Shown piece after piece: positions 41,263-49,618 of a stretch of DNA of 64,000 bases. Under the pieces are notes generated by a model, which saw only the letters and a list, made by a program, of their open reading frames with translations, did not search any database and was not told the origin of the DNA. Position 1 is the first letter of the stretch, and the number at the start of each line of letters is the position of its first letter. A program made the position numbers and the translations under genes. This DNA comes from Nocardia elegans NBRC 108235 (GTDB lineage Bacteria; Actinomycetota; Actinomycetes; Mycobacteriales; Mycobacteriaceae), in NCBI RefSeq assembly GCF_001612845.1, contig NZ_BDBF01000037.1, forward strand, positions 1 to 64,000. The letters are read 5' to 3'.

Positions 41263-41661
41263 GTGCGCGCTCACCGAGCGGCTCGGGCTGTCCGAAGTCG
41301 CCGCGATCGAGGCGGAACGCAAGCACTTCGTCACCGAGGTCGAGCGTCTGAAGGCCGAGAAGGCTGAGCTGGACGCGCAACTCGCGCACGAGCGAGCGGA
41401 CCTGATCGAAGTGCAGGGCCAGAAAAGCCTTCAGGACTTGGGACTGTTCCGGTATCACCATCCGGCCTCCTCGTCGGTGATGCTCAAGGATGAGCTCGAT
41501 CGCGTGCAGGCGGAGATCACAGATACGGTGCGTGCCAAGCGGGCGATCTCGGCGATGACCAACTTCACTTTCAACAACTCCGCTGCCAAGGGCCGCAACT
41601 TCGTCTCCGACATGTCCCGGATCATGCTGCGCGCTACAACGCCGCGGAACCGAGGGTGTAA
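41263..41661 (+). pseudogene. DUF4041-type phage/nuclease protein, N-terminal remnant
   Basis: A coiled-coil stretch (AAIEAERKHFVTEVERLKAE, then KAELDAQLAHERADLIEVQG) leads into LQDLGLFRYHHPASSS, AISAMTNFTFNNSAAKGRNF and VSDMSRIMLRA. This matches DUF4041, usually joined to a C-terminal GIY-YIG-like nuclease. The family continues LRAYNAE; here one missing base after ctgcgcgc shifts the frame, and the corrected frame meets TAA at 41659-41661. The nuclease part is absent. Confidence 0.7.
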
Positions 41662-41750
41662 CCACTGTCCGTGCCGGCTGGCGGTGTCTCGATCGGCCTG
41701 CGCTCGCAACGCCGGACAAGCCCAGATCTGCAGGCACGTATCCGAATTCG

Positions 41751-42116
41751 TCACTGCCCGGGGATGCGGCAACGATCGGTCGTGACGTCCAACTGGCCGT
41801 TGATGATGTTCTGGTGGACAAACACCGTGCCGTTGCAGATGTAGGCGAGGTCGTTATCTCTGGGCTGGATGAGAGTCGCTTCCTCGACCTTCCCGCTGGT
41901 GGGCGTGCCCTGGCCGGCCTGGCAGTTCTGCCCCCTGATGGCCTTGGTTCCGTCGAGTTCCGTCACTCCGAACCCTTGCTCCGCGATGTCGCAGGTGTAG
42001 ACCGGCAGCGGACCGAGCGGCTCGGCTGAGGCCGTCGGCGCCCACACTGTCACCGTGGCCGCGGCGGCGAGGAAGGCGGTGGGCACAAGGGGCCGGGCAC
42101 AACGAGCATCACGCAT
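41751..42116 (-). CDS. Small secreted protein, unknown function
   Basis: A 121-residue protein, ATG at 42116 behind aggaggtc. A signal peptide (RPLVPTAFLAAAATVTVW, cleavage near ASAEP around residue 32) leaves a mature chain of ~90 residues. It contains four cysteines (VYTCDI, QNCQAG, AYICNG, DRCRIP), enough for two disulfides. I recognise no named family; short exported proteins of this build are common in Nocardia. It is on the minus strand with no partner gene. Confidence 0.65.
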   Translation of the reverse strand: MRDARCARPLVPTAFLAAAATVTVWAPTASAEPLGPLPVYTCDIAEQGFGVTELDGTKAIRGQNCQAGQGTPTSGKVEEATLIQPRDNDLAYICNGTVFVHQNIINGQLDVTTDRCRIPGQ

Positions 42117-42586
42117 TTTCGACCTCCTGGGGTGTCGTACCGATCCGGTCGTGCCGCCCCGAGGCCGGCTTCTCCTCGCGACAGCGCAAGAAACTTGCTG
42201 GACAAGCTGATCGACAGGCCAGCCGCGCTCACGCGCGGCGCCGGGCAGACAACCCGACGCGACCACGGTAGGCGCACCGCCTGCACCGGCCGACACGTCC
42301 GCTCATCCCGGCGTGTCTGGCCCCCAAACCTGTGCACCTGCAGAGTCGGACATGGTGTGGCTCGAGGCCGAACGGGTCGCTTCGGCATCGGACCGGGGCG
42401 ACTGCTGGTGGCTCTTGCGTCTCAGTTTATCGAGGGCCGGGCGCCGCATTGGCTGGGGTGACGATCGGCAAGAGAGTGCGGTATCCGTCTCCCTTGGCCG
42501 GTCCCCGGTCACGACTCGTTCCGAGCCGCTGCTTCGGATCGTCCACACGATCTCGGTGAGGTAGTCCCGCAGCATGCTTGTTGGAT
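42117..42586. other. 470-base gap, no gene recognised
   Basis: Frames are open on both strands here, but none shows a family signature or a good ribosome site. The left end holds the promoter of the small secreted protein. No hairpin or repeat stands out. Confidence 0.4.
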
Positions 42587-43150
42587 TCAGCGTCGGACGC
42601 GATAACGAATGTGCGTAGCCGCAGGCGTATTGATCACCTCGATGATGTCGAGTTCGACCTCCGACGGCAACATGTCGAACAAGCGACGTCCACGACCGAG
42701 CAATACCGGAACCACATGGACCTGCAGTTCGTCCAGCACCCCCGCTGTCAACGCCTCGCGCACAGTGTAAGCGCCGCCGCGTATCTGCACATTCCGCTCC
42801 CCAGCAGCAGCTTTCGCCTGTGCCATCGCGCTTTCGATGCCGTCTTGCACATAGGTCACCAGCGGATAACCCCAGCGAGCGGCCGGTGCAGGCGGGCGAT
42901 GGCTGGGTACGAAGATCGGTTGGCCGTTGTGATCGCCACCCCAGTGGTCCATCAGCTCCGCGGTACGCCGGCCCGACAACACCGCACCCGCGGCGTTCCA
43001 CTCCTCCTGAAACCGGGCGAGCGGCCCGGCCGCGTCGGTCTCCTCGGCCCACAGGTGCAATCGCTCACCGTCCTCACCGCCGAGGAAGTCATCGGAGTCC
43101 GCGATATACCCATCGAGCGACATCGACATATCCAGCACTGAAACAGACAT
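42587..43150 (-). CDS. Dihydrofolate reductase-fold (RibD C-terminal-like) protein
   Basis: A 187-residue reductase-fold protein: MSVSVLDMSMSLDGYIADSD at the start, AGAVLSGRRTAELMDHWGG, then NVQIRGGAYTVREALTAGVL and DELQVHVVPVLLGRGRRLFD. This is the YyaP/YwjB-like subgroup often labelled dihydrofolate reductase family; NADPH binding is likely but the substrate is unknown. The ATG at 43150 was selected over upstream frame extension because the family begins there. It is isolated in the integration region. Confidence 0.88.
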   Translation of the reverse strand: MSVSVLDMSMSLDGYIADSDDFLGGEDGERLHLWAEETDAAGPLARFQEEWNAAGAVLSGRRTAELMDHWGGDHNGQPIFVPSHRPPAPAARWGYPLVTYVQDGIESAMAQAKAAAGERNVQIRGGAYTVREALTAGVLDELQVHVVPVLLGRGRRLFDMLPSEVELDIIEVINTPAATHIRYRVRR

Positions 43151-43395
43151 AAGTGACTCTTTCGCAGGTTTCGACAGTGAGCTTCCTACCCGACCAGACG
43201 ACGGCGGGCCGTGGAATTCATCGCTCACTCGCCGCGAGTTCCGACGAGACCCGTGGCGCCACGAACCCAGCCTCCATCACGCCGACCAACCACCCCGCCG
43301 CCCGGACAAACCCGTAGTCACCCCCAACAGCAGCTACGCCATTATCCGCCCGATATTCGGCGATTACTCCCGGAGCCCCTGCTTCGACACAGGCC

Positions 43396-43588
43396 CTAGT
43401 GGTTCGGTGTGCTGTGGGTTCCGCCGGGGCGGGGGGTGTCGTGTTTGTGGAGTGCGTCTTTGATGGTGCTGGCGGGTGTGCCGGTGAGTCGGCTGCAGGA
43501 GGCGAGGGAATGGCCGGCGCGGTAGCTCTGGACGAGCTCGTCGATGGTGTGGCGGGGGAGTCGGCGCGTAACGCCCAGCCAGGTCCAT
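43396..43588 (-). pseudogene. Decayed second copy of the recombinase-associated HTH gene
   Basis: The start region (atggacctggctgggcgtta) and the end (LPRHTIDELVQSYRAGHSL, then SCSRLTGTPASTIKDALHKH) repeat the gene at 37396-37869. Two internal segments are gone: ~41 codons near the N-terminus, with a frame change, and ~47 codons between the two HTH units. Homology continues about 60 bases upstream of the start in both copies. Confidence 0.8.
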
Positions 43589-43817
43589 TTTTTGTGTAAT
43601 CCCTGGTCAGCACTTTCATCTGTTCTGGTCTTTCGCTGTCTCCCGGTTGGCTTTGTCTCCTCAGCGTGCTGTTGCGTCGTGTCCTCGACCGTGGCGGTGT
43701 CCGCGCACTCGAACACATTGCTGCGGGAATCCGGCCCAAGTCGCGGTGCACCCGTCGCGGAGGTCGTGACGAGAGCGGGCTCGGATTCGCCGGCAGATCC
43801 GGGGGTAGGCACGGGAG

Positions 43818-44273
43818 ATGGGTGTCATCGACGAGGACATGCGCTCGATCGTGGACAGCGCCAAGCTCGGGTTCGTCGCCACGGTGTGCGCGGACGGATC
43901 ACCGAACCTTTCCCCGAAGGGAACCGTGCGGGTGTACGACGACGACCATCTGGTGTTCCTGAATCAAGCATCGCCGGGCACGGTCGCCAACTTGCGGCGT
44001 GATCCCCGACTGGAGATCAACGTGGTCGACTTCCTCAAACGACGCGGGTACCGGTTCAAGGGAACCGCCGAATTCCATGGCCCCGGCAGCCCGGTGTTCG
44101 AGTGGATTCACGACTGGTTGCTCGCCACACAGGGCCCGGGATATCCCGCGATCGAAGCGGTATTGGTGACCGTGGACCGCGCCCTGCCGGTGGACTCGCC
44201 GGCCTACCAGTTCGGGCATGCCACGGAGTCCGAGCTGCGGGCGGCCTGGGTCACAACGTACGGGATCGAGTAA
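43818..44273 (+). CDS. Pyridoxamine 5'-phosphate oxidase-like FMN-binding split-barrel protein
   Basis: A 151-residue flavin split-barrel protein: KLGFVATVCADGSPNLSPKG is the FMN-phosphate-binding strand pair, DHLVFLNQASPGTVANLRRD the second, and RFKGTAEFHGPGS the third. Members use FMN or F420 to reduce small molecules; this one resembles the short FMN group rather than true PdxH. It lies 57 bases ahead of a quinone oxidoreductase on the same strand, so the two may be a redox operon. The start codon is ATG. Confidence 0.85.
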   Translation: MGVIDEDMRSIVDSAKLGFVATVCADGSPNLSPKGTVRVYDDDHLVFLNQASPGTVANLRRDPRLEINVVDFLKRRGYRFKGTAEFHGPGSPVFEWIHDWLLATQGPGYPAIEAVLVTVDRALPVDSPAYQFGHATESELRAAWVTTYGIE

Positions 44274-44330
44274 GTCCCCAGGCCGTGACCGCCGTGTCGG
44301 CGCCTCATCGGCCGAAAGGAGGCAGGCACG

Positions 44331-45326
44331 ATGGCCGGGATTCCGGACGTGATGTACGCGGCCTACGTGGAGGCGCTCGGCCCGGCCGATGCGATCCGCT
44401 ACGGACGGTTGCCCGTCCCGCGCACCGGTCCCACCGATGTGCTGGTGGCCGTCCACGCGGTCACGGTCGACCCGGTGGACACCTTCGTGCGGTCGGGGGC
44501 GTATGCGACGCCGACTCCCTTCCCGTTCATCATCGGCCGCGACCTGGTCGGAAACGTCGCGGCGGTCGGCGACGGGGTAGCCGGTTATGCGGTCGGGGAC
44601 GCGGTGTGGTGCAACAGTCTGGGCCACGGTGGCCGCCAGGGCTCGTTCGCGCAGTACGTGGTTGTCCCGGCCGAGCGGCTGTACCACCTGCCCGACGGGG
44701 TGGATCCGGTCCAGGCGGTCGGTGTCGCACATCCGGCTGCCACGGCATGGTTGGGGCTGTTCCGGCACGCTCGGCTAGAGCTGGGAGGCACCGTGTATAT
44801 CGGCGGCGGTGCCGGAAACGTGGGCGATGCCGCGGTCCGCCTGGCACGCGCGGCCGGCGCCCGGGTGATCGCCTCCGCCTCCGGGAACGGGCTCGAGCGT
44901 GTCCGCGATGCGGGGGCCGCTGTGGTGGTCGACTACCGGGACTCCGACTTGGCCGAGCAGATCCGGGCGGCGGCGCCCGAGGGGTTGGACGTGTATTGGG
45001 ACACCTCGGGTCATCACGATATCGACGTCGCGGTCGCGTTGCTGGCCCGCGGGGGCCGGCTCCTGCTGACAGCGGCCGGACCAGAGGCGCGGGTGCCGCT
45101 ACCCGTCGACCGCGCATACACCCACGACATCACCCTGGCTGGGTTCGTGATCAGCAACGCCACCGTCACCGACCTGGCCGCCGCCGCGACCGTGCTCAAC
45201 CGGAAGCTCGCCGACCGAACCCTGACCGCACGGATCGCCGACACGATGCCCCTGGCGCGAGCAGCCGAAGCACACCGCCGTCTCGAAAAGGGCGGCGTCC
45301 ACGGGCGTCTCATCCTGATGCCCTGA
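44331..45326 (+). CDS. NADPH:quinone oxidoreductase-like, zinc-free MDR family
   Basis: A 331-residue medium-chain dehydrogenase. The GroES-like part has VHAVTVDPVDTFVRSG and PFIIGRDLVGNVAAVGDGV; the cofactor fold has GGTVYIGGGAGNVGDAAVRL. Zinc-ligand cysteines are absent, as in quinone reductases. It should reduce quinones or enones with NADPH. The ATG at 44331 follows gaaaggagg. It follows the split-barrel gene closely and precedes a small ORF by two bases. Confidence 0.9.
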   Translation: MAGIPDVMYAAYVEALGPADAIRYGRLPVPRTGPTDVLVAVHAVTVDPVDTFVRSGAYATPTPFPFIIGRDLVGNVAAVGDGVAGYAVGDAVWCNSLGHGGRQGSFAQYVVVPAERLYHLPDGVDPVQAVGVAHPAATAWLGLFRHARLELGGTVYIGGGAGNVGDAAVRLARAAGARVIASASGNGLERVRDAGAAVVVDYRDSDLAEQIRAAAPEGLDVYWDTSGHHDIDVAVALLARGGRLLLTAAGPEARVPLPVDRAYTHDITLAGFVISNATVTDLAAAATVLNRKLADRTLTARIADTMPLARAAEAHRRLEKGGVHGRLILMP

Positions 45327-45328
45327 CG

Positions 45329-45610
45329 ATGAACCGGGCCCGGCTCGACACCAAGCTCGCGTCGTATCTGTTGGCGAGTGTGCGTTCGGAAATGGCTCGC
45401 TCGGTCGTCCGATCGTGGTCGGCACAGTGGATGGGATGCGATCTGCACGAGACGGCCGCCACCCGGTTCGTCACCTCGGTCGGTATGGCACTCGCCGACC
45501 CCCGAGAGCACCTCTACCGGCCGGCGATCGGACGCCCGCCGCCGACAATGTTGCGGCGGCATCTCGGAGGTAAGGGCGCCGGGAAACGAGATCGACCGCA
45601 GAAGTCGTAG
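45329..45610 (+). CDS. Hypothetical 93-residue protein
   Basis: ATG at 45329, two bases after the stop of the quinone reductase. The frame encodes a basic protein beginning MNRARLDTKLASYLLASVRS and ending in Lys/Arg. No family is recognised. The tight spacing speaks for a real cotranscribed gene, but there is no separate ribosome site beyond the end of the preceding gene. Confidence 0.4.
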   Translation: MNRARLDTKLASYLLASVRSEMARSVVRSWSAQWMGCDLHETAATRFVTSVGMALADPREHLYRPAIGRPPPTMLRRHLGGKGAGKRDRPQKS

Positions 45611-45726
45611 TCCGGAAGTCGTGCCTATCCGGGACCATCGGCACCTCTATTTCGGGATGCGCTTGCCGAGACTGGAGAGCAGGGCCGCGAGTGCGGTTCG
45701 GAGTCGAGATCCGGATAGGACATGCG

Positions 45727-46140
45727 ATGAAGGTCGACGACATTGTCAACGCCGCGAAGGAATCCATGACGGTGCGGCGGGTGTTTTCCGAGCCCGTGGA
45801 GCGAGACGGGATCACGTTGATCGAAGCGGCGGCGGTCTCCGGCGGTGGCGGCGCCGGGGGCGGCACCGATAAAGAGGGCTCGGAAGGTTCGGGCGGCGGG
45901 TTCGGAGTCGGGGCCAAACCCGTCGGCATGTACGTGCTGCGCGACGGCCGGCTCACCTGGCAACCGGCTGTCGATGTGAACAGGTTGATGACTGTGGTCG
46001 GTCTTGTCGCCATCACTGCGTTGCTGGTGGGCGCCCGTATCGCCGGCCGCCGCGCCCCCGCCTCGACACACCGGAGCGTTCCTGCGGTCCGCGGTGTCGG
46101 CCGCAAGCTCACCTCTCGACGGGGCCGGAATCGACACTGA
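45727..46140 (+). CDS. GerW/YtfJ-family protein
   Basis: A 137-residue protein with the GerW layout: a first strand pair (VRRVFSEPVERDGITLIEAA), a glycine-rich loop (SGGGGAGGGTDKEGSEGSGG), then GFGVGAKPVGMYVLRDGRLT. Next comes one hydrophobic segment (RLMTVVGLVAITALLVGARI) and a basic tail. In Bacillus, GerW acts in spore germination; in non-sporulating Actinobacteria its role is unknown. The ATG at 45727 has ggatagga about 9 bases upstream, and family sequence begins there. Confidence 0.82.
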   Translation: MKVDDIVNAAKESMTVRRVFSEPVERDGITLIEAAAVSGGGGAGGGTDKEGSEGSGGGFGVGAKPVGMYVLRDGRLTWQPAVDVNRLMTVVGLVAITALLVGARIAGRRAPASTHRSVPAVRGVGRKLTSRRGRNRH

Positions 46141-46312
46141 CCGCGCCTCGTATGGTGTCACGCCGCCGCGCTGGCAGACTCCCTGGCGCCGAGCGCTCGG
46201 CCGAGCGGGGTTGCGCATTTCGACCTGATAGGTCCTCTGCCGCAACACTTTTGGTCGCGTTTCGTCACCACCCCGCCCACGGGGACCGGGCCGGGTGGGT
46301 GAGAGACGGTTG

Positions 46313-47332
46313 ATGCGGCCGATTCGCATATGTGCGGTGCTGTTGGGCGCGGCCGTTCTGATGAGCGGCTGCTCGAGTTCGGCATCGCTGGGGCCTCCGC
46401 ACCCCGGTGAGCTGCCGCTGCGCCGGATCGCGCAGGTGTCGTTGACCGGCGGATCGGTGCGTTTCGACTACACCGCCCTCGATGCCGCGCGCGGGTTGCT
46501 GTTCGTGGCCCATATGGGTGCCGGGGAGGTGGTCGAAGTCGATGTGCGCGCCCATCGGGTTGTACGCACCATTGCCGATATGCCCGACGTGCACGGGGTG
46601 CTCGTTGTCGGAGACACTCATCGCGTGTACGCCACCGCGACCGGCCGCAACCAACTCGTCGCGATCGACGAGGACACCGGTGCGGTCGTGTTCACCGCAC
46701 CGACCGGCGATTACCCCGACGGACTGGCCTATGACCCGGTTCGCCGTGCGGTGTGGACGACCAACGAACACGCCGGTACCGAGACCGTCGCCGACGCCGA
46801 AACCGGAGTGGTGCGCGCGACCGCCGCAGTGGATGATGAGGCCGGCAACGTTGTCTACGACCCGGTCATCGACCGGATGGTGGTCGCAGTGCACGGCCGC
46901 AACGACCTGGCGCTGATCGATCCCACGAAAGCCACTATCACCCAACGCATTCCGACTCCGGGGTGTGACGATCCGCACGGGCAAGCCCTGGATGCGGCAG
47001 ACCGAGTGATGTTCGTCGGCTGCGAGGCAGGGGCGGCCATGATCACCGTGGACCTGGTCACCGGCACCGTCACCGGTCGCGACTCGGTGGGCGAGACCCC
47101 CGACGTACTGGCCTACGACCCGGGCACGCACCGGGTGTACGTCGCGGCCGAAAGCGGCTGGGTCAGCGTGTTCGACCGCCGCGACGGTCGCACCGTCGGG
47201 GTCGGCGCCGCGCATGTGGCCGATGGCGCCCACTCGCTGGCGGTGGACCCGGCTACCCACCACTGCTACCTACCGATCCCGAAAGGCCCCGACGGCACTC
47301 CGGTGCTGTGGGAATTCGAGCCCACCAGCTGA
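46313..47332 (+). CDS. YncE-like beta-propeller lipoprotein
   Basis: A 339-residue exported protein. The signal MRPIRICAVLLGAAVLMSGC ends in the lipobox LMSGC. The rest is a repeating propeller with units such as VVEVDVRAHRVVRTIADMPD, YATATGRNQLVAIDEDTGAV and VYVAAESGWVSVFDRRDGRT, as in YncE/surface-layer-type propellers. It may bind a metal complex or another ligand outside the membrane. The ATG at 46313 is preferred to the upstream GTG because the signal starts there. The next genes, 13 bases on, are an ABC exporter of the FetAB kind, suggesting a joint function. Confidence 0.85.
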   Translation: MRPIRICAVLLGAAVLMSGCSSSASLGPPHPGELPLRRIAQVSLTGGSVRFDYTALDAARGLLFVAHMGAGEVVEVDVRAHRVVRTIADMPDVHGVLVVGDTHRVYATATGRNQLVAIDEDTGAVVFTAPTGDYPDGLAYDPVRRAVWTTNEHAGTETVADAETGVVRATAAVDDEAGNVVYDPVIDRMVVAVHGRNDLALIDPTKATITQRIPTPGCDDPHGQALDAADRVMFVGCEAGAAMITVDLVTGTVTGRDSVGETPDVLAYDPGTHRVYVAAESGWVSVFDRRDGRTVGVGAAHVADGAHSLAVDPATHHCYLPIPKGPDGTPVLWEFEPTS

Positions 47333-47345
47333 ACGTGTGGAACCC

Positions 47346-48008
47346 ATGTCTGCCATATCGCTCGACCGGGTCACCGCCGGCCACGGCACCACCACGGTGC
47401 TCGTCGATGCCGACGCGGAATTCGCCCGTGGCGCCTGTTCGGCGGTCGTCGGGCCCAGCGGCGCCGGGAAGACGACACTGCTGCGGCTGCTCAACCGGCT
47501 CGCCGAACCCACCAGCGGCACCATCCAGCTCGATGGCACGCCGATCACCAGCCTCGACGTACTCGACCTCCGTCGTCGCGTCGGGCTCGTCGGACAACAC
47601 CCCGTCCTGCTCACCGATACCGTCTCCGAGGAGATCCGGTATGCCCGAGCGGATTTGGCTACGCAGCGTCTCGAGCGGTTGCTGGCCCTGCTGGGGTTGG
47701 GACCGGAGTTCGCCACTCGTCGATGCGCGCAGCTGTCCGGCGGTCAAGCCCAACGAGTCTGCCTGGCCCGCGCACTCGCCGTCGAACCCGAAGTGCTGCT
47801 GCTGGACGAGCCGACCTCCGCTCTCGACAAGAACTCCGCCACCGCGGTCGCCGAACTCATCCGTACCCACACCCGCGACGGCGGCACCGTCGTGCTGGTC
47901 AGCCACGACACCGACTTCGTCGACGGCGTCGCCGACACGATCTGGTCGCTTCACCAAGGGCGGCTGACCCGTAGTTCCCGCCCACTCGAACCACGGAACA
48001 CGAAATGA
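47346..48008 (+). CDS. fetA: ABC transporter ATP-binding protein, FetA-like
   Basis: A 220-residue ATPase. Walker A is GPSGAGKTTLL, the Q-loop VGLVGQHPVLL, the signature LSGGQAQRVCLARAL, Walker B VLLLDEPTSAL and the switch LVSHD. It pairs with the permease that follows with a 4-base ATGA overlap. The permease is of the FetB (UPF0014) family, which in E. coli exports iron under oxidative stress; the ATPase is assigned FetA on that ground. It lies 13 bases after the propeller lipoprotein. Confidence 0.85.
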   Translation: MSAISLDRVTAGHGTTTVLVDADAEFARGACSAVVGPSGAGKTTLLRLLNRLAEPTSGTIQLDGTPITSLDVLDLRRRVGLVGQHPVLLTDTVSEEIRYARADLATQRLERLLALLGLGPEFATRRCAQLSGGQAQRVCLARALAVEPEVLLLDEPTSALDKNSATAVAELIRTHTRDGGTVVLVSHDTDFVDGVADTIWSLHQGRLTRSSRPLEPRNTK

Positions 48009-48781
48009 CAGCGGGCCTTTCGGTGCCCGGTTGGGGCGGGGTGGCGACGTCGCTGGCACTGGTGGCGGTGGCTGCCGCCATCGGCTACCGCCAGCAGTTG
48101 CACCTGACCCGCGAACTGCTCGTCGCCGCCGCTCGCGCCGCTGTCCAGTTGGTCGCGGTCGGCGCGCTCTTGCTGGTCCTGTTCCGGCACACCGGGTTGC
48201 CCGGCGCTCTCGGCTGGGTCCTGGTCATGGTCGTCATCGCGGGGCAGGTCGCCGCACGGCGCGGTGCCGGTCTGCCGCACGCGGCCCGCGCGGCCACCAT
48301 CGGCGTGGCCACCGGATCCGGCATCACTCTCGGCGCGTTGCTCGCACTCGGGATCATCTCCACCCAAGCCCGCGTCGTGGTCCCGGTCGGTGGCATGATC
48401 GTCTCCGCCGCCATGCAGGCCACCGGCATCGCCCTGCGCCGTCTGCGCGAAGACGCCCAGGATGCCCGCCCGGCCATCGAAGCCCGGCTGTGCCTGGGCC
48501 TTTCGGCCAGAGAGGCGTTCGCACCGCATCGTCGCTCGGCCTTGCGCACCGCGCTGATCCCCGCGATCGACTCCACCAAAGTGGTCGGCCTGATCAGCCT
48601 GCCCGGCGCCATGACCGGGCTCATCCTCGCCGGCGTCGACCCCCTCACCGCGATCCGCTACCAGATCGTCGTCATGTACATGCTGCTCGCCGCCACCGCC
48701 TTGGGCGCCCTCACTACTGCCCGCATCGCGCAACAATCACTGTTCGATGAGGCTCAACGGCTACGTCCCCTCCCCGATTAG
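48005..48781 (+). CDS. fetB: FetB-type ABC permease (UPF0014)
   Basis: A 258-residue membrane protein with about seven hydrophobic segments. Family marks are AARAAVQLVAVGALLLVLF, the RLCLGLSAREAFAPHRRSAL loop that contacts the ATPase, IPAIDSTKVVGLISLPGAMT, then GLILAGVDPLTAIRYQ. UPF0014/FetB proteins work with FetA as iron exporters. The ATG at 48005 overlaps the ATPase stop. A metal-export role fits the neighbouring copper and P1B-ATPase genes. Confidence 0.88.
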   Translation: MTAGLSVPGWGGVATSLALVAVAAAIGYRQQLHLTRELLVAAARAAVQLVAVGALLLVLFRHTGLPGALGWVLVMVVIAGQVAARRGAGLPHAARAATIGVATGSGITLGALLALGIISTQARVVVPVGGMIVSAAMQATGIALRRLREDAQDARPAIEARLCLGLSAREAFAPHRRSALRTALIPAIDSTKVVGLISLPGAMTGLILAGVDPLTAIRYQIVVMYMLLAATALGALTTARIAQQSLFDEAQRLRPLPD

Positions 48782-48790
48782 GGCGCAGAC

Positions 48791-48949
48791 ATGTTGCTCG
48801 GAGCCGGCGCACTGCGCGCCGCTTCCTGCGATCTGCTGCGCCTGTCGCCGGGTGCGGCCGTCGTCGACGTGGGGTGCGGTACCGGTCGCGCCGTGGCGGA
48901 ACCGTCGCGGCGCGGGAGGCGCGCAGTCGGGGGCGACCTCAGTGCGTAG
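48791..48949 (+). pseudogene. SAM-dependent methyltransferase, truncated
   Basis: A 52-codon frame holds the start of a class I methyltransferase (LRLSPGAAVVDVGCGTGRAV, motif I) and stops with TAG at 48947-48949. Right behind, another frame reads MVVAREIACLATIFGVPGDV, like the next family block after DLSxxM. The remainder is missing. Confidence 0.65.
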
Positions 48950-49061
48950 ATGGTCGTTGCGCGCGAGATCGCTTGCCTGGCAACGATTTTCGGGGTTCCC
49001 GGGGACGTGCTGAGATTGCGTGCGCTGATCGGTACCGGGCCTTGCGGCGCCAGCTCGTGGC

Positions 49062-49078
49062 TATACCCCCGGGGTGTA
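49062..49078. promoter_or_regulatory. CsoR-like operator
   Basis: tataccccc followed by ggggtgta forms an 8-bp inverted repeat with one mismatch around a central c. It lies 38 bases ahead of the DUF6153-like gene that opens the copper unit. The shape TATACCCC-n-GGGGTATA is that of CsoR sites in Streptomyces and mycobacteria, from memory. No csoR gene is in the window. Confidence 0.6.
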
Positions 49079-49115
49079 GTTGGGGTGCCGGAGTGGTCGG
49101 ACATATGATGGCCCG

Positions 49116-49526
49116 GTGAATGCAGCGCACGCGCGGCGTCGAGTTACCTGGCTTGTCCGGGTGCTGGGTTTGTTCGTGCTGCTGTGCGGTTTCGCGGCGA
49201 TGCATGCCGGAGTGACCGCTGCCGGAACTGGCGGCCTCGATCGCGTCGACCGTTCCATGTCGGTGGAGTCGGTCACGCCCGGAGCGCATACCGGCCCGCA
49301 CCACGCCCGTCAAGGCGGTGCGCCTCATCGGCATCCGGCTACTCACGCGTGTGTGTTCGTGCTGAGCGATGCTGTGGCTGTCGGTGGACTGGTGCTGTTT
49401 TCCTGGCTGGCCGTGACCGGCTGGTCGACGAACGCGACCGTGACAGGGGGGCGGCGCATCCGCCGGCGTCATCCGCCGCCGTGGCCGACACCCAACCTGG
49501 CAGAACTGTCGATCCTGCGGGTCTGA
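49116..49526 (+). CDS. Small membrane protein, DUF6153-like, copper-unit leader
   Basis: A 136-residue protein starting at GTG 49116. Two hydrophobic segments (WLVRVLGLFVLLCGFAAMHAG and VAVGGLVLFSWLAVTGW) frame a histidine-rich external loop (HTGPHHARQGGAPHRHPATH), which could bind metal. The ending LAELSILRV fits a family I recall as DUF6153. It stands between a CsoR-like operator and a multicopper oxidase, so a role in copper handling is inferred. Confidence 0.6.
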   Translation: MNAAHARRRVTWLVRVLGLFVLLCGFAAMHAGVTAAGTGGLDRVDRSMSVESVTPGAHTGPHHARQGGAPHRHPATHACVFVLSDAVAVGGLVLFSWLAVTGWSTNATVTGGRRIRRRHPPPWPTPNLAELSILRV

Positions 49527-49618
49527 CAGGTCGCAGTCGTGCCCGAACCCGCGAGGGGCCGGGCCGCCGACTGCGTCGACCCGTGTCATCGACGGTTCCC
49601 ACTCTTCCAGGAGCGCGC

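Noticed and set aside
42313..42564. 83-codon plus-strand frame
   Set aside because: No ribosome site or family pattern; random open frames of this size are frequent at this GC content.
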